In this document: positions 21,305 to 34,000 of the stretch, piece by piece
How positions within the stretch are numbered: position 1 is the first letter of the stretch
Layout of the letters: each line of letters begins with the position of its first letter
From: Prorocentrum cordatum
Taxonomy: Eukaryota; Sar; Dinophyceae; Prorocentrales; Prorocentraceae
DNA: 64,000 bases
Reading direction: 5' to 3'
NCBI GenBank assembly: GCA_963575745.1
Contig: CAUYUJ010014359.1
Coordinates: forward strand, 77,501-141,500
The notes under the pieces: model-generated
What the model was told of the DNA's origin: nothing
What the model saw: the letters and a program-made list of their open reading frames with translations, nothing else
Databases searched by the model: none
Translations under genes and position numbers: made by a program

Positions 21305-21564
21305 ATGACGTTGATTGTGAGATCGATTGTGGTATCGATAGTGGTATCGATGGTGGTAACGAATGTGAGACTGATTGTGAGATCGATCGTGAGATCGATA
21401 GTGAGATCAATTGTGAGTTCGATAGTCATATCGATTGTGAGATCGATCAAATAAAATAGATCGAGTGATACCGATTATGAGATCGATCGGGTGAGACTGA
21501 TCGAGCGAGACTGATAGTGAGATCGGTAGTAAGATCGATAGTGAGACCGATCGGGTGAGACGTT
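21305..21564. repeat. ATCGAT satellite, copy 2
   Basis: Same as 2981-3240; GTGAGATCGATA-type units. Confidence 0.85.
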
Positions 21565-21959
21565 GGTTTCTCCCCCCCGAACCTCACCCGAAGCGTGGTT
21601 GTATAGGAATGTATGTGTGTGTATATATATATACATACATACATACATATACACCTATACGGCCACCCTGCGGGTGATAAGGCGGTTGGGGGGGAGGGGG
21701 ACCAGCAATCGGCAACAGTGGTGATTGTTGCGTTGCCGCTCGCTCTTGGGAGCCTTGGTGCCGAGTTGTTTACGTCATCCTTCGCTCTTGGGCGCCTTGG
21801 TATCATTCCCCCCCCCTGGAAACCAACGAAATACGAGTTTTTTACCTAACAGCGAAGACTGATAGGTTTCTAGTAGTGTCAAAAGAGCTCACAGATCACT
21901 CCACAGGGGGGTCCGGGCAGGTGTTGGGGCGTTTCCGGGCGGCATGAGCCGGGCTCGTT
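21565..21959. other. No gene seen; TATA/CATA microsatellite, copy 2
   Basis: Equivalent of 3241-3635, with the TATATA/CATACATA tract at about 21621-21654. Confidence 0.6.
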
Positions 21960-22390
21960 TTTCACCAACAGTCACACACTTCGTGCTCTTCGCCTTCCCA
22001 GAACTCCATTCCCAGGCCACATTCTGGGGGGCCGGATGCAACAGTCACACACAAAGTGCTCTTCGACATCCCAGAACGCCATTCCCGGGCCACATTCTGG
22101 GGGGCCGGATGCAACAGTCACACACTTCGTGCTCTTCGAGTTCCCAGAACGCCATTCCCGGGCCACATTTTGGATGCCCGGAGCCAACTGTAGGCCACTT
22201 CGTGCTCTTCGAGTTCCCAGAACTCCATTCCCGGGCCACATTTTGAATGCCCGGAGCCAACTGTAGGCCACTTCGTGCTCTTCGAGTTCCCAGAACTCCA
22301 TTCCCGGGCCACATTTTGAATGCCCGTAGCCAACTGTAGGCAACTTCGTGCTCTTCGACTTCCCAAAACTCCCATTCCTGGGCTACATTT
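21960..22390. repeat. 73-bp tandem repeat, six units, copy 2
   Basis: Same six units as 3636-4066 at offset 18324; a few substitutions only, such as the unit near 22210. Confidence 0.9.
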
Positions 22391-22398
22391 TCAGCAGG

Positions 22399-23335
22399 GG
22401 CAAGAGCACGACGAGGGGGAGGACGAGCAAGACCAGGAGGACGAGGACGAGCAGGAGCAGGACGAGGAGCAGGAGAAGCAGGAGAAGAAGGACGAGCAGG
22501 GGGAGGAGGAGGACGAGCAGGAGGAGGAGGACGACCAGGAGGAGGAGGACGACCAGGAAGAGGAGGAGGAGGAGGAGGGGAGGGGGAGGAGTACCAGGAG
22601 GAGGAGGAGGAGGAGGAGGAGGAGGAGGAGGAGGAGGAGGAGGAGGAGGATGAAGGGAGGAGGAGGAGGAGGAGGAGGAGATGAGGACCGAGGAGGAAGG
22701 GAGGAGGAGGAGGAGGAGGAGGAGGAGGAGGAGGGAGGGGGGGGGGGCGAGCACAAGAGGAGAGAACGAGGACCACCAGGAGGAGGAGGAAGGAGGAGGA
22801 GGAGGAGAGGAGGAGAGGAGGAGGAGGAGAGAACATCACGAGGAGGAGGACGAGCAAGACGAGGAGGACGAGAACGAGGGCGACCAGGAAGAGGAGGAGG
22901 AGGAGGAGGAGGGGAGGGGGAGGACTACCAGGAGGAGGATGAGGAAGAGGAGGAGAAGGAGGAGGAGGAGGAGGAGGAGGAGGAGGAAGAGGAGGAGGAG
23001 GACGAGGAGGAGGAGGAGGAGGACGAGGAGGAGGAGGGGGGGGGAGAGCACCAGGAGGAGGAGAACGAGGACCACCAGGAGGAGGAGGAGGAGGAGGAGG
23101 AGGAGGAGGAGGAGGAGGAGAGAGCACCAGGAGGAGGAGGACGAGCAAGACGAGGACGACGAGAACGAGGACGAGCAAGAGGAAGAGGAGGAGGAGGAGG
23201 AGGAGGAGGAGGAGCAGGAGAAAGAGGAGGAGGAGGAGGAGGAGGAGGAGGAGGAGCAGGAGAAAGAAGACGAGCAGGAGGAGGACGAGGACGAGCAGGA
23301 GGAGGAGGAGGAGGACGAACAGGAGGGGAGGGCGG
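22399..23335. repeat. Polypurine GAG/GAC array, copy 2
   Basis: Counterpart of 4075-4975 but 35 bp longer overall and internally rearranged: the middle part (about 22600-23050) does not align unit for unit. It is the only part of the 18.3 kb unit that differs clearly between the copies. Confidence 0.9.
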
Positions 23336-23382
23336 CCGGCTGCCCCGAGTCGTGCGCACAAGGGCTCTGAGGAAGGCTCCCT

Positions 23383-23730
23383 AAGCTCGAGACGCTTTGA
23401 ATACTTTGTAGTTTCCTCGTAGCTTCCTTTCCATGCCTTTGTAGCTTCCACGCACTCCTGCGTCGCCAAGTTTCTTCTTGCAGCGTCCTTGTCGTGTCGC
23501 GGGGTGCGTTTGCGTCACTTCGGTGTTGCTGCGCCTTGAGACGTGTCTCTGCGCTCCCTAAGCTCGAGACGCTTTGAATACTTTGTAGTTTCCTCGTAGC
23601 TTCCTTTCCATGCCTTTGTAGCTTCCACGCACTCCTGCGTCGCCGAGTTTCTTCTTGCAGCGTCCTTGTCGTGTCGCGGGGTGCGTTTGCGTCACTTCGG
23701 TGTTGCTGCGCCTTGAGACGTGTCTCTGCT
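23383..23730. repeat. 177-bp direct duplication, copy 2
   Basis: AAGCTCGAGACGC starts at 23383 and again at 23560, the same 177-bp period as in copy 1. Confidence 0.85.
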
Positions 23731-24754
23731 GCTTCTTCGTCCCATCGGGGAGTCCAGCGTCACCGAATTTGTTCCAGTATTGTGCTTGTCGTTCCAGGTC
23801 GTGCGTACGCGCGCAGAATGTTTCTCTGCAGCGTCCTCGTCGCATCAGGATGTCCAGCGTCGCAGAATGCATCCTTGTAGCGCCTCTTCTTCCAGGGCGA
23901 CGTGGTCCTGAGTCGCCGCGGACGACTCGCCGCGGACGGTTCCATTCGATTCCACGGGCGATCGTGCGCATGTAGTTTGCCACGCGCCTGCGCGCGCGGA
24001 GAGGGCCTGGGCGCCCTGTCGCCTGCGGGCGACCGCGCGGGTTAGTCCCCGCAAAAGCCAAAGAGGGCATTTCCACACGCCGGGGAAAGCCTAAAAGGGC
24101 TTTCGTCTGCCTGATCCTCCCCCCCTCTTTCCTTCTCTTCTTTCATCGAAGTCAGAACCCCCGCCCCCTATGACGTCCTCCGCTGGCCTGGGTGGTCTAC
24201 TCAGGTCGCGGAGGGGGATAGGGGGGGGGTCGTTGCCACGGCTGGTGCCTCGATTTCACGACGGGGAGGGGGGGGTGCACCGTTCCCTCGGATGGGCACA
24301 TCCCCCCCTCCAAGGGCCTCCGAGCCCTCCCTCTCCGTCCTTTTCTTCTCCCTTATCCTTCCCTCCCTCGCGGTTTTCGAAGCCTTTGGCGTCTCCGCCC
24401 ACCACAGCGGGGATCTCGACCCCCCAATGGGATTCGTGGAGCGGGGGGGGCCTTGAGAAGCGAAACATTTCTTGGGGCGGGGCCACACAGCACACACATC
24501 ACATCCATCGAGTCACGCACACATACAGCAACACGCTTTCTCGACTCCACAGGGGGGGTGCTTCGTGGAGGCATCACTTGTAACTTTGCAATTCTGTAAT
24601 CATTGCCGTTCTGGTTCAAAGAACTTGGATTGCAGGAGTTCGCGGCAAAAGCGAGCCTTGTCCGCATCCGCTCAACCAGTCTCACCGTGCCGTGCACGGT
24701 GCTTCTCAGCCTGTGTCACTGTGCGCTCCACGGTGATCCTCCGGGTGAGCTACC
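23731..24754 (+). promoter_or_regulatory. Leader region upstream of the RPA-like gene, copy 2
   Basis: Same as 5372-6395. The spliced-leader-like string lies at 24599-24620 and a GGTGCTTCTCAGCCTG motif at 24698. No other gene was seen. Confidence 0.35.
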
Positions 24755-26647
24755 ATGGCTGCTGCTGCAGAACAGCCGACGTCTCCACTGGGTTTTCTCA
24801 CGAAGAGCAGCGCCAAAACCCAAGACTTCCTTGTCCGAGTATACAAGCCCAGGGAGATCAAGTACTCGTACAAGAGCAGGAACAATGGCCAGCTAGTCCA
24901 TGCAAACCGATTCACATGCATTCTGCTTGGCACAGACTCAGAGCACTATTGTGAGGCCATCCTCAAAGGAACTCCAGCAGAAGTCCAAGCTGCTCTGAAA
25001 AAGTTCCCTCCGATGACGGCGTGGAAACTCTCCAGCGTCGGCCTGGACAGTCGGCAGCAGGACGCTTTTGTGCATACGTCTGTTCGTGTCGTGGTCGACC
25101 TCAAGCGCACAACCTGCAGTCCAGTGCTCAAAAGCTCTCCGGAGGAGACCTCCTTGGCATCGGCGCCGGCTCCAGCGACTACAGTGGCAGACATGATGAA
25201 CATCAAATCGCAGCGTTGCTTCGATGTCATGGCTGTGGTTCATTCTGTTTCAGAAACCCGCACTCCCGCTGGCCACCCTCCAGTGGCAAGTGTACATCTG
25301 GTCGACGGCACACAGACGAGTAACTCCAAGACAGCGGAGGCTGTGATTGCAGTCTGGGGATCCACCAACATAGAGCTTTGTCGCTCTCACAAAGGACAAC
25401 CGCTGCTGTTTCTCAACGTGGCGGGCAAATTCGACGGCAAACTGGAGCTGAACTTGTCGCAAGATCGCGTGGTGGATTCCGCATGCTCTTGTCCCAGAAT
25501 GACTCAACTACACGACTTAGCAGCCACTCAAGACTTCGCGATGGACCGGGAGCAGCTGACCACCGCTCATGCGGGTACTTGGGATCCAGACCAGGCTTCG
25601 CAGATTCTCACCGGAGAAGCACTCCTCTCCTGCTGTGCCTTTTTGGCTATGGCGTCGGATGATCCGAATGCAAACTTGCCACTCTTGTTGCAGGTCAATG
25701 GGATGAGGCTTGAGGAACCGGAGCCAGCCGACTCTGTGGTGGAGAACACAGGCGAGCGCGTGTTCTTTACGACTACTGCTCGTGATTTCAGTGGCTCGTG
25801 CAAAGTCGGCGTATCACAAGCGGCAGCCTTCGCCTTGACTGGCATTGACAGCATGCAAGAATTCAAAAAAGTTCACGACGAGAAAGCTATCTCCTTCCCT
25901 CCACTGAGCAATTGTCGCATCATACGACGCGTGCGCAATGTGGCTGCGAATGCACAGGATGACACACCTCAACGGACTTTCGTCAACACGACTGTGGTGG
26001 CCGTTTCACCGCTTCAGATATCGCACGCCCCGAATACGTCTTACAATGTCGTCTTGGAGATCCTGAAGCAGTGCCGCGAGAGCCAGGATGCAATGCTCGC
26101 GGCACAGCTCTCTGAGATACGGTCTTGCCCCTTCTACGGCATGCGCGTGCAGTACTCACCAGCGGGTGGAGGGGGTGACGCTTCTCAGCTTACCCGGAAC
26201 TGCCACTTGGCAGTCGTTCTCGTTCGTACCACGCAGAAGTCTCGGTGCGTATCCACTGCGGCTGGCTTCGTCGTGTCCACACCAGGTGTCACGGACGCTT
26301 CTGACGGTGAGTCTTCCCACTCAGTGACGATTCACGGACACTGCTCAGTTGACAACTTGCTCTCGTTCAAAATGGATCCGCCCAACCGAGCGAAGCACAG
26401 AGTCTGCTTGTTGCTCATTACTGGCTGTTCAAAAGACGGCATGACGGTGCACAGCGTGACCCACATTGACGACTCCGTCGTGTCTGAGGCGCAGTACTTC
26501 ATTAAAAAATTGAGAACACTGGGGATGCGCACAGAGCTTCAGCAATCAGGCGAGCATAAGCGGATGAATGAGTGGAGCACGACGCCGGAATCCGCCAAGA
26601 AGTGCCGCATTCTTGAAAGCCACCCCTCAGGAGAAAGCTTGAGGTGA
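24755..26647 (+). CDS. RPA-like single-stranded-DNA-binding protein of a Helitron, copy 2
   Basis: 630 residues with two predicted OB folds (~22-115 and ~148-235), as in copy 1. It starts in ACCATGG and ends in the perfect stop-codon hairpin. It is followed after ~0.7 kb by the intact Rep/helicase gene on the same strand. This is the gene order of Helitrons that carry an RPA-like companion, and its probable job is to protect single-stranded DNA during rolling-circle transposition. The OB-fold call rests on strand pattern and motifs such as VHLVDGT and AVIAVWG, not on a search. No transmembrane or signal segment is visible. Few substitutions separate it from copy 1 and none breaks the frame. 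Confidence 0.7.
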   Translation: MAAAAEQPTSPLGFLTKSSAKTQDFLVRVYKPREIKYSYKSRNNGQLVHANRFTCILLGTDSEHYCEAILKGTPAEVQAALKKFPPMTAWKLSSVGLDSRQQDAFVHTSVRVVVDLKRTTCSPVLKSSPEETSLASAPAPATTVADMMNIKSQRCFDVMAVVHSVSETRTPAGHPPVASVHLVDGTQTSNSKTAEAVIAVWGSTNIELCRSHKGQPLLFLNVAGKFDGKLELNLSQDRVVDSACSCPRMTQLHDLAATQDFAMDREQLTTAHAGTWDPDQASQILTGEALLSCCAFLAMASDDPNANLPLLLQVNGMRLEEPEPADSVVENTGERVFFTTTARDFSGSCKVGVSQAAAFALTGIDSMQEFKKVHDEKAISFPPLSNCRIIRRVRNVAANAQDDTPQRTFVNTTVVAVSPLQISHAPNTSYNVVLEILKQCRESQDAMLAAQLSEIRSCPFYGMRVQYSPAGGGGDASQLTRNCHLAVVLVRTTQKSRCVSTAAGFVVSTPGVTDASDGESSHSVTIHGHCSVDNLLSFKMDPPNRAKHRVCLLLITGCSKDGMTVHSVTHIDDSVVSEAQYFIKKLRTLGMRTELQQSGEHKRMNEWSTTPESAKKCRILESHPSGESLR

Positions 26648-26658
26648 GCTTTCTCCTG
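26628..26658 (+). promoter_or_regulatory. Perfect 12-bp stem hairpin over the RPA-like stop codon, copy 2
   Basis: Arms 26628-26639 and 26647-26658, 7-nt loop, identical to copy 1. The stop TGA is 26645-26647 and the donor-like GAG|GTGAGC starts its intron side at 26644. Confidence 0.7.
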
Positions 26659-27365
26659 TCTTGTCAGCGATGCTTCTCAGCTTGCTGGACATGGCAAGCA
26701 TCTTTGTCTTGCGCCTTGCGGGATGCCAACTAGGTTTGCCTCAAACATATCGTTTGGTAGTTTCGTTGTTTATGCGGTGCTTTTCAGCCTGCACTATTTA
26801 CTGTTGTGGCGTCTGGTGCACGAATAGTGTTTGCGGCCTGCATTCCTCCTCAGCCTGCCCTGGCTCCCTTGAGAGTGCCTGCGCAGAGTTTCGGTCTGTG
26901 CTCACGTTGCCCAACGGATTCATTCACCTTCGCCCGCGGTGCTTCTCAGCCTGCACTTCCTTTGCTACAAGTGCCTGTTCTGCAGTCGTTCACAGTGTCT
27001 CGTTTACAGAGAATTTCGGTGTTTGAAAAACAAAACAATTCTGCATGTGTTTCTGTGGAATCTGAATCAGGTCATGGCCGGGCTTCATTGCAAGACAACC
27101 CCCATGTTCGTAGCAGTGTCGAAATCAGACGTCGTTGAGTTATAAAAGCGTTGATAGCAGTGTCTCGTTTTCAAACGCCTCATTGTATATCAACTCTGGC
27201 TGTGCCTCATTTCAAGACACCTTCCATGTGCGTAGCAGTGTCGGTATCAGAGGTTCCTCCACGACGAATTTCCCTCATCACCATCATCATGATCAAGTTA
27301 TCCCTAGCCATGTTGCCTCGAGCTATCCTTACAAAGGAACTTTCCAGCACCCACTGTACACAGTA
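26659..27365 (+). other. Inter-gene region of the Helitron, copy 2
   Basis: Equivalent of 8300-9006: GGTGCTTCTCAGCCTGC motifs at 26776 and 26938, and isolated intron-minisatellite units near 27108, 27150 and 27228. In the frame of the downstream gene it is open from about 27114 but has no ATG until 27366. Confidence 0.5.
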
Positions 27366-30300
27366 ATGCCGCGGCATGCTGGTAGCTCTCGGTCTGGGCG
27401 CCATGCTCCTGACGTTTCTGCACCCAACAGCGGTGCTCCTCAGCCTGCTGCAGTGAGCAGTGCCCCTCCTCAGCGTGCTGTGTTGAACGGTACTGTCCAA
27501 AGGATTGTTGACCTGGTGAAGCAGTTCGGTCGTATACCGAAGCGAAAGAAAGGAACGTCCGAGGAAGTACGAGCTGAAAACAAGTTGGCCAAACGTTTCT
27601 CCGACCACCGCGACAGCATTCCTAATGACGTTATGTTAGAGTTGCAAGCCCTCGAATGCGCCACGCCTTCAGAGTCAGCCGCTGTCAGCGCTGCCCTTCA
27701 GCGTTCTGCATTAAGCGGATCTCTGCAAACGCTCGTCGAGGACGTGAAGCAGTTCGGTCGTATACCGATCAGAAATCATGGAACGTCTGAGGAAGCACGA
27801 GCCGAAAACAACTTGGCCAAACGTTTCCTTGAACACCGCGAGAGCATTCCTGGTGACGTGATGTTGGAATTGCAAGACCTCGAGGAGTCACGCGCCGTCA
27901 GCGCTGCTGCTCAGCGTGCTGCAACCGAGGAGTTCAAGCGGAAGCAGAAGACCGATGAGCTCCTGCAGCAGGTGCGCGAATTCGGCAGCTGGCCGAAGGA
28001 GAGCGCTCAACGCCCGCTTGCAGAGCGGCAGTTGGCTTGGCACATCCGAAAAACACGGAAGGCCAAACATTTCTCACCGGAGCAGGAGGCCGAGCTTCAA
28101 ACTCTGCAGCGGGCGGATACGAAGCCCGTCGGGCTCATGCAGCAGACGAAGATCGAGGAGGTCATGCAACAGGTGCGAGACCTCGGCCGCTTTCCGAAGG
28201 AGTCCGCCGGGCGTAGTGTTGCAGAGCGGCAACTAGGCTGGCTAGTTCGGAAAGCACGGAAGGCCAAGCAGTTCTCCCCGGAGCAGGAGGCCGAGCTCCA
28301 GGCCCTCCAGCAGTTGGAGACCGATGACACAACAGCGACTCGCATCGCGGAGGCGGAGGCCCTCCCAAACCCCATGGAAGGGTTCGCTGACGAGGCGCAG
28401 AACAGGATCGACCAGGACCTGCTGATGCTGGAGAGTGGCATCCGGACCAAGGCAATCCTGCGGCGCCTTGCCGTCTACAAGGAGCTGGTGTCCAGCCGCG
28501 GTGCTACTCAGCCCGCGCAGCTCAAAGAATTCGTACAGCGGTACGCGGAGCGGGTGCGCAGGGCGTCGGCCGCTTCCGCGGGGAAGACCTGCTACGTTCC
28601 CGGCGGTGAGGTGGAGGGGGGCCAGCTGCGCGTCTTCTCCGCCCGCCCCGTCATGACGGGGCCGCTCGTGTGCCAGCTCTGCGAGTGCGACTTTCTTACA
28701 GAGGAGGACTTTGCGCGGCACAAGCAGCAGGGCCACGCGGGCGAGGCGGAATACCGCAAACGGGTGCTGTTCCTGATGACAGAGGCCGGCTGCAGGCCGA
28801 TAGCCGCCCAGGAGAAGAGGATCATGGTGCAGAATTTTGCTCACTTCCAGCAGTTCTGTCACCCGGGCAGCAAGGGCAACCGCTTCTCGGGCGGCGAGGC
28901 GGTGCCCCGATGCGAGGCAGCCTGCGTAGTCTGTGCGCAGAAAGACTACCTGGAGCACCGCCACAAACTGAGCCTGTTTGGGGCAGTGCCGGAGGAGCGT
29001 GTCTTTGAGCACTGCGCCGACTCAGCAAGCGATCGTGATGACCTATCCGATGGCGAGGCAGATGCTCCACCCAAGCGTGCTCTGGTGAAGCACCGCGGGG
29101 TGTACTACTTGCAGTCCCCGGAGCTCGTGCAGAAGCTCCTGGACGTGGACAGGTACAGGCAGCGGTGGCCACTGATCCCGTGTGAACAGCTGCACGCGTC
29201 CAGCGTTCAGCATCCGGAGCACCCAGAGTGGCGGTGGCTGCTGCACTCCCGCCGAGTCCCTGTGGTTGCACCACCAGAAGCAACGGCGGGAACCTGCGGT
29301 GCTTCTCAGCCTGCTGCCGACAAGTCCGGCGGAGCTTCTCAGCCTGCGGACGAGAGGCCTCCGTGCGCAGGGGTGGGAGATGCCAGCGCGTTGGTGTGGG
29401 TTTGTTGGGATTGCCTCAATGACCTGTGCGCCAAGAAACCGAAGATGCCGTTAAACGCCCTGGTCAACGACAACTGGATCGGCCGGGAGCTCATGCTCGT
29501 CCGCAACGCTTCGAAAGCTACTAAGATGCTGGCGTCCCTTGGCCGATGCTGTTGGAAGCAAGTCCGCCTCGGCAAGGGCGCCCCGGATGTCCAGCAGAAA
29601 GGCATCTCGGGCAACACTATCCTCTTCGCCCAGCCCACGGCGCAAATCCCGACCATGGAGCTGCCCCCGGAGCAGGGCGCGCTTGTGGACTCTCTGAACA
29701 TCGTTTTCTCGGGCGCCGCGCACAAACTCCACAAGGCGTACTGGGCAACAGTCAAGCGCGGCGAGTATATGCAGATCGTGAGGGAGCGCAAGCTGCAGTG
29801 CGCAACCTTTTCCGAGGTATCCGTCCGGGAGGATGTTGCCCCGACACGGTTGCCGGAGGACGGCGTGCCAGACCACATCGAAGCCTGTCTGCAACCAGTG
29901 GACGGTGTGGACAAAGCCCCGGTACGTCTGTTGGGGCCAGCATCCAGGGCGCCGGAAGTGGGCAGAGACGACGAGGCGGGAGACGAGTCTGACGAGGAGA
30001 CAGAGACAGACAAAGACGGAGAAGCAGCAGAACAGCCTGACATGGCCTACCTGCATGAAAATGTGGCAGAGGTCACAGTTGCAGTGGATCCAGTGCATGA
30101 CATCGCTCCAGTCCGAATGATGCAAGCGCTGCAAGGCACGCTGGTGGCGCTGCAGGAGCAGGCAGCACGCATCGCCAAGAACGAGGTGACACCGACAGTG
30201 GCAGACAGCAGCGGTGCTCTTCAGCCTGTTGCCGACGAGGGCGGCAGGCATACGATGCGCAGCATGGTTCTCGATGTACAGAGTGCTGCTCGTTCGTTCG

Positions 30301-30503
30301 ACGAGCGAGCGCAGGTGGTGCTGGAGAAAGCGCAAGCAGGAGCAGACGCGTGCAGAGCTGTGGGCCCGCACTCCTTATCGGTGCCTACGCAGAAACCCTT
30401 GAGTTCTTTCGACAGCAGGTCTTGGCCGGCGTGCTACACAGAGTTCTGGTTCGGGGACGGCGCGCCGAACCTCGAGCGGGAGCGGCCCATGCTGTTCGAA
30501 CAG
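27366..30503 (+). CDS. Helitron Rep/helicase protein, N-terminal exon, intact copy 2
   Basis: 1,046 codons from the first in-frame ATG to a CAG|GT splice donor. Domains: four tandem (F/L)GR(I/F)P modules (residues ~43-317) of unknown but perhaps DNA-binding role; a C2H2 zinc finger at ~436-457; the EYRKR region and a Cys-rich patch (~516); RWPLIP...WLLHSRRVP (~588-633); a DUF6570-like domain (~677-816); an acidic stretch; and CYTEFWFGDGAPNL at the exon end. Unlike copy 1 the frame is unbroken at 29850. Four motifs encode Gly-Ala-x-Gln-Pro-Ala and a fifth Gly-Ala-Leu-Gln-Pro-Val (27432, 28500, 29298, 29331, 30213). The next exon begins at 31021 and the joined protein would have about 2,960 residues. 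The start could be further upstream if the inter-gene region is spliced. Confidence 0.75.
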
Positions 30504-31020
30504 GTCTTCCCCAGGAATACTACTTATGCTACCAGTGTTGATAGTGGAGTCGATCCATTGATAGCAGTGTGTCGTTTGGACCTACATGTGTTGATAGCAG
30601 TGTCTCGTGGAGGCCTACATCCATTGATCGCAGTGTCTTGTTTGTACCTACGTGCGTTGATAGCAGTGTCTCGTTTGGACCTACATGTGTTGATAACAGT
30701 GTCTCGTTTGGATCTACGCCCACTGATACCACTGTCTCGTTTGGACTTACATGTGTCGATAGCAGTGTCTCGTTTGGACCTACACATGTTGATAGCAGTG
30801 TCTCGTTTGGACCTATATCTATTGATAGCATTGTTCCGTTTGGACCTACATGTGTTGATAGCAGTGCCCCGTTTGGACGTACATGCGTTGATCGCAGTGT
30901 CTCGTTTGGACCTACATGTGTTGATAGCAGTGTCTCGTTTGGACATGCATCCGTTGAACGCAAAGTTGCGTTTGGACCTACATGTCTTCATAGCAGTGTC
31001 TCGTTTCTTCGTCCTTCGAG
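30504..31020 (+). other. Putative 517-bp GT-AG intron built of a 33-bp minisatellite, copy 2
   Basis: Boundaries CAG|GTCTTC at 30503/30504 and TTCGAG|GTCGCA at 31020/31021; removal restores one frame exactly. The ~14 units of 33 bp at 30530-31015 are the same as in copy 1 with a handful of substitutions. Read through, it stays open to 31211 and would give a 1,281-residue protein (from the ATG at 27366) without nuclease or helicase. Confidence 0.75.
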
Positions 31021-34000
31021 GTCGCACGGCGCCTCATCAACCTGGAGGAGCTCGAGTACTCTCTCGCGACCGACGAGGAGCCCTACGAGGCAGCTTGCCA
31101 GAGCCGCTTCAGCTCGCCAGAGCTGATTGCCGTCTTCGGCGACGTGATCCGCCGGCTGCGGCTCTTGAAAGGCACTCGGGCGGCGATTGGCAGGAAAGGC
31201 TTCGGCACTGACCTCCAGACCCTGTCAGAGGCGTCGGCGGAGGATTTCATGGAGGCGCTAAACATCGCTAAGCCGGCCGACTGCATCGGCTCCGCCATTT
31301 CACGCCCGGGCATGCCTGCCAAGGTCAAGACTGCCCTCAGGACGTTGCTACTTAGCACTTCCGATGTCCCTGGCACGGAGGGGCGGAAAACCGCACTCCG
31401 CTTCAACGGGCACGGCAACAACCTCAAGTTCGGCGCGGCCAGCTTCTTCGTCACACCGAACTTCGCAGACACGTACAGCCCGTTGGTCCTCCAACTCCAC
31501 GAAGGGCCCGGAAAGCGGAGCCACTTAGACATTCGCGGGGGCGCGGTTGGCGCGGTGGCCAGAGCCGGCGGCGCTTCTCAGCCTGCTGGCCCTGACCTGC
31601 GGAGTCCAGCTCCGACCATGCCTTCTCTGGAGCGGATGCACCAGATAGTGGCAGCAGACCCGCGGGCGCAGGCCAAGTTCTTCCTGTTGATGACGGAGCT
31701 TCACTACCGCTACATCATCGGCTTAGAGCGCCTGTTTGTTGGCCGCACAACGCTAGCCCGACAGGCGGTGACAACGGAGGACGACGTGGCAGCGTCTCTG
31801 CAGCCGTGCGTGGCCCCAGGCACCACTGATGTGCAAGCGCCTTTCGAAGCACAGGGTCGGGGCTTCACGCACGGCCACGGCAAAGGCCACAGCGTCATCG
31901 GGCCTACGATGGCGTGGCTGCGGTCGGCAGTGGTCGGAGGCCTGCGCGCCGCCGCTCGGGAGCTGCGAACTGCGCTTCTTTCCACCGCGGAGACCGTGCA
32001 GTACGAAGCTGCCAACGAGCCCGCACGGCAGCTGGGGCTTCCTGACGTCGCGCCAGAGCCTTTCACAGCCAGGCAGCAACGACAGAGCCGCATGGACGGA
32101 GGGGAAGAGGAGGACGGCACCCTGCGCGACGAGGTGCCTCTCGGCCCGCCAGTGGAGCAGCCGCACCTGGTGGAGGAGCGAGCGCGGGCAGCCGCAGAGA
32201 ACCGGATGCCTGCAATCGGCGCTGCAGCGTACCGGGGCCTCCCGCTCACAGGAGCCTTTCAGTCTACGTTTCCAAGCTACCGCCAACGAACTAGCTTCGG
32301 GCAGCTAGGTGGCGCTCCTCAGCCTGCCATGGCAGCCAGCCATGCTAGCCTCTTCCAGACGAACGAGGATGGAGCGATTCAGGAAGTCCTCAAGCCCGAT
32401 GGCTCGCCGGCTTCGGTCGAGGAGATTACCGCAGATGCGGAGGCTTGGGCGGTAGCGTTTAGCCATGACTTCTTTTGCAACATCTGCTCCAACCACGAGC
32501 ACGACTGCACCGAGACGTGCGTCAAGTACGTCAAGAAGAAGCTCGAGGCCAAAGAGAGTCTGCGCTCGAACAGAACCCCGTCGTGCCGCTTCTGGTTCTT
32601 TCGCATCCAGCAGCTATGTCTAGCAGGCCGCACCAAGCGAGTGCGTCGGCGCGGCAAGCCTTTGGTCCGGACTCCGTTCATCGACTTCTCTGATGACCGC
32701 AACCAGCGGTGCCGCTGCCAGGTCAAACGCGACCAGCCGTTCAGGAGCTCCAGCAACGACGTCTCTCAAGTGACCAGCCGGTGCAACGTGGATTTCCAGT
32801 TCTTGATGTGCGCGCCTGACGAGTCTGCCGAGGCAGCAAAAGTGCTTCAGCCTGGTGGTGCTCCTCAGCCTGCCCAGGACGGGCTGCCTGCGGCCGCCCC
32901 AGCTCAGCTGGCCAAGCGCAGAAGGCTTACCAAGAAAACGGCCAGCATGAAGAACCCAGAGTCGGCAATCGCATTGCGCTCATCCAAACAACTCGGCGGC
33001 CGCAAAAAGTGGCTCTACGGTTGTGGCTCCTTGCATCCGACAGATGCATCTGTCGTGGAGAGCTTCCAAGCTGCTTTCCAGAAGGCTTTCTCCATGGACT
33101 TCTACATCACGAAGTACCAGGGCAAGATGATGGAGTCCATGACGCCGCTCTTCCAGTCTATGCTCACCGGCATGCAGCGTCTGGAGCAGCAGGAGAGGGA
33201 CGAGAAGGAGGAGGAAGCCCGGAAGGTGCTCAGTGAGGGCGGCGCTGATGGCGAGGACCAGACGCTGGCCAAACGGGGCCGGACGCGCGAGGATCTCGCT
33301 CGCCGCGCTCGGCGGGTCTGTATCCGCCTGGCGTCGATGGCGAACCGGTGCTTCTGGCTCTCCACGACGGAGGTGGCCGTGCATGTCCTCACAGGCGGCG
33401 ACTGCCTCCAGTCGCACCACAATGTGCGGCTCTTCACGAGACAATTACAGTGGGCCTGCCAGCAGTGCAAACGCTTGCTAAACCATGAAGGTTCGGGCGG
33501 GGAGACGCATAATGATCAGGTGCCAATACAAGCAGTCCGCATCCAGATCCCTGACCCCGACAACGAGGAGGAGGACGCAGCAGGTGACACCAGCGGTGCT
33601 CCTCAGCCTCCTGGAGACACTCCTGCTGGTGATGAGCAAGGTGGCGGTGCGGAGTGTGAGGACATGCGCGTGTGCACCACCAGCACGAACACGGCCGACG
33701 ACTACGCCCACAGAGGCCCTCGCCTGCAGACCATGCCGTACTACGTCTACAGGATGTACGTCCGGCGAGTCCTGAAGCCGAGCCGGGTCAAAGCTTCTGG
33801 ACCGCGATTCTTCGCCTTCGACAGCCACTACGTCTTGGCTCCGCGGTACATGCAGGAGGTCCAGTTGACGCGGAGTCACGTCCCCACCATCGATGGCTTC
33901 CAGTGCCCGACCTGGGCACAGGACCCCGAGCAGAACTCGCTCTTCAAGGCCCTCCTCTTCACGCCTTGGGCGTGCGAGTGTCCCCTCTCTTGTGGCTGCG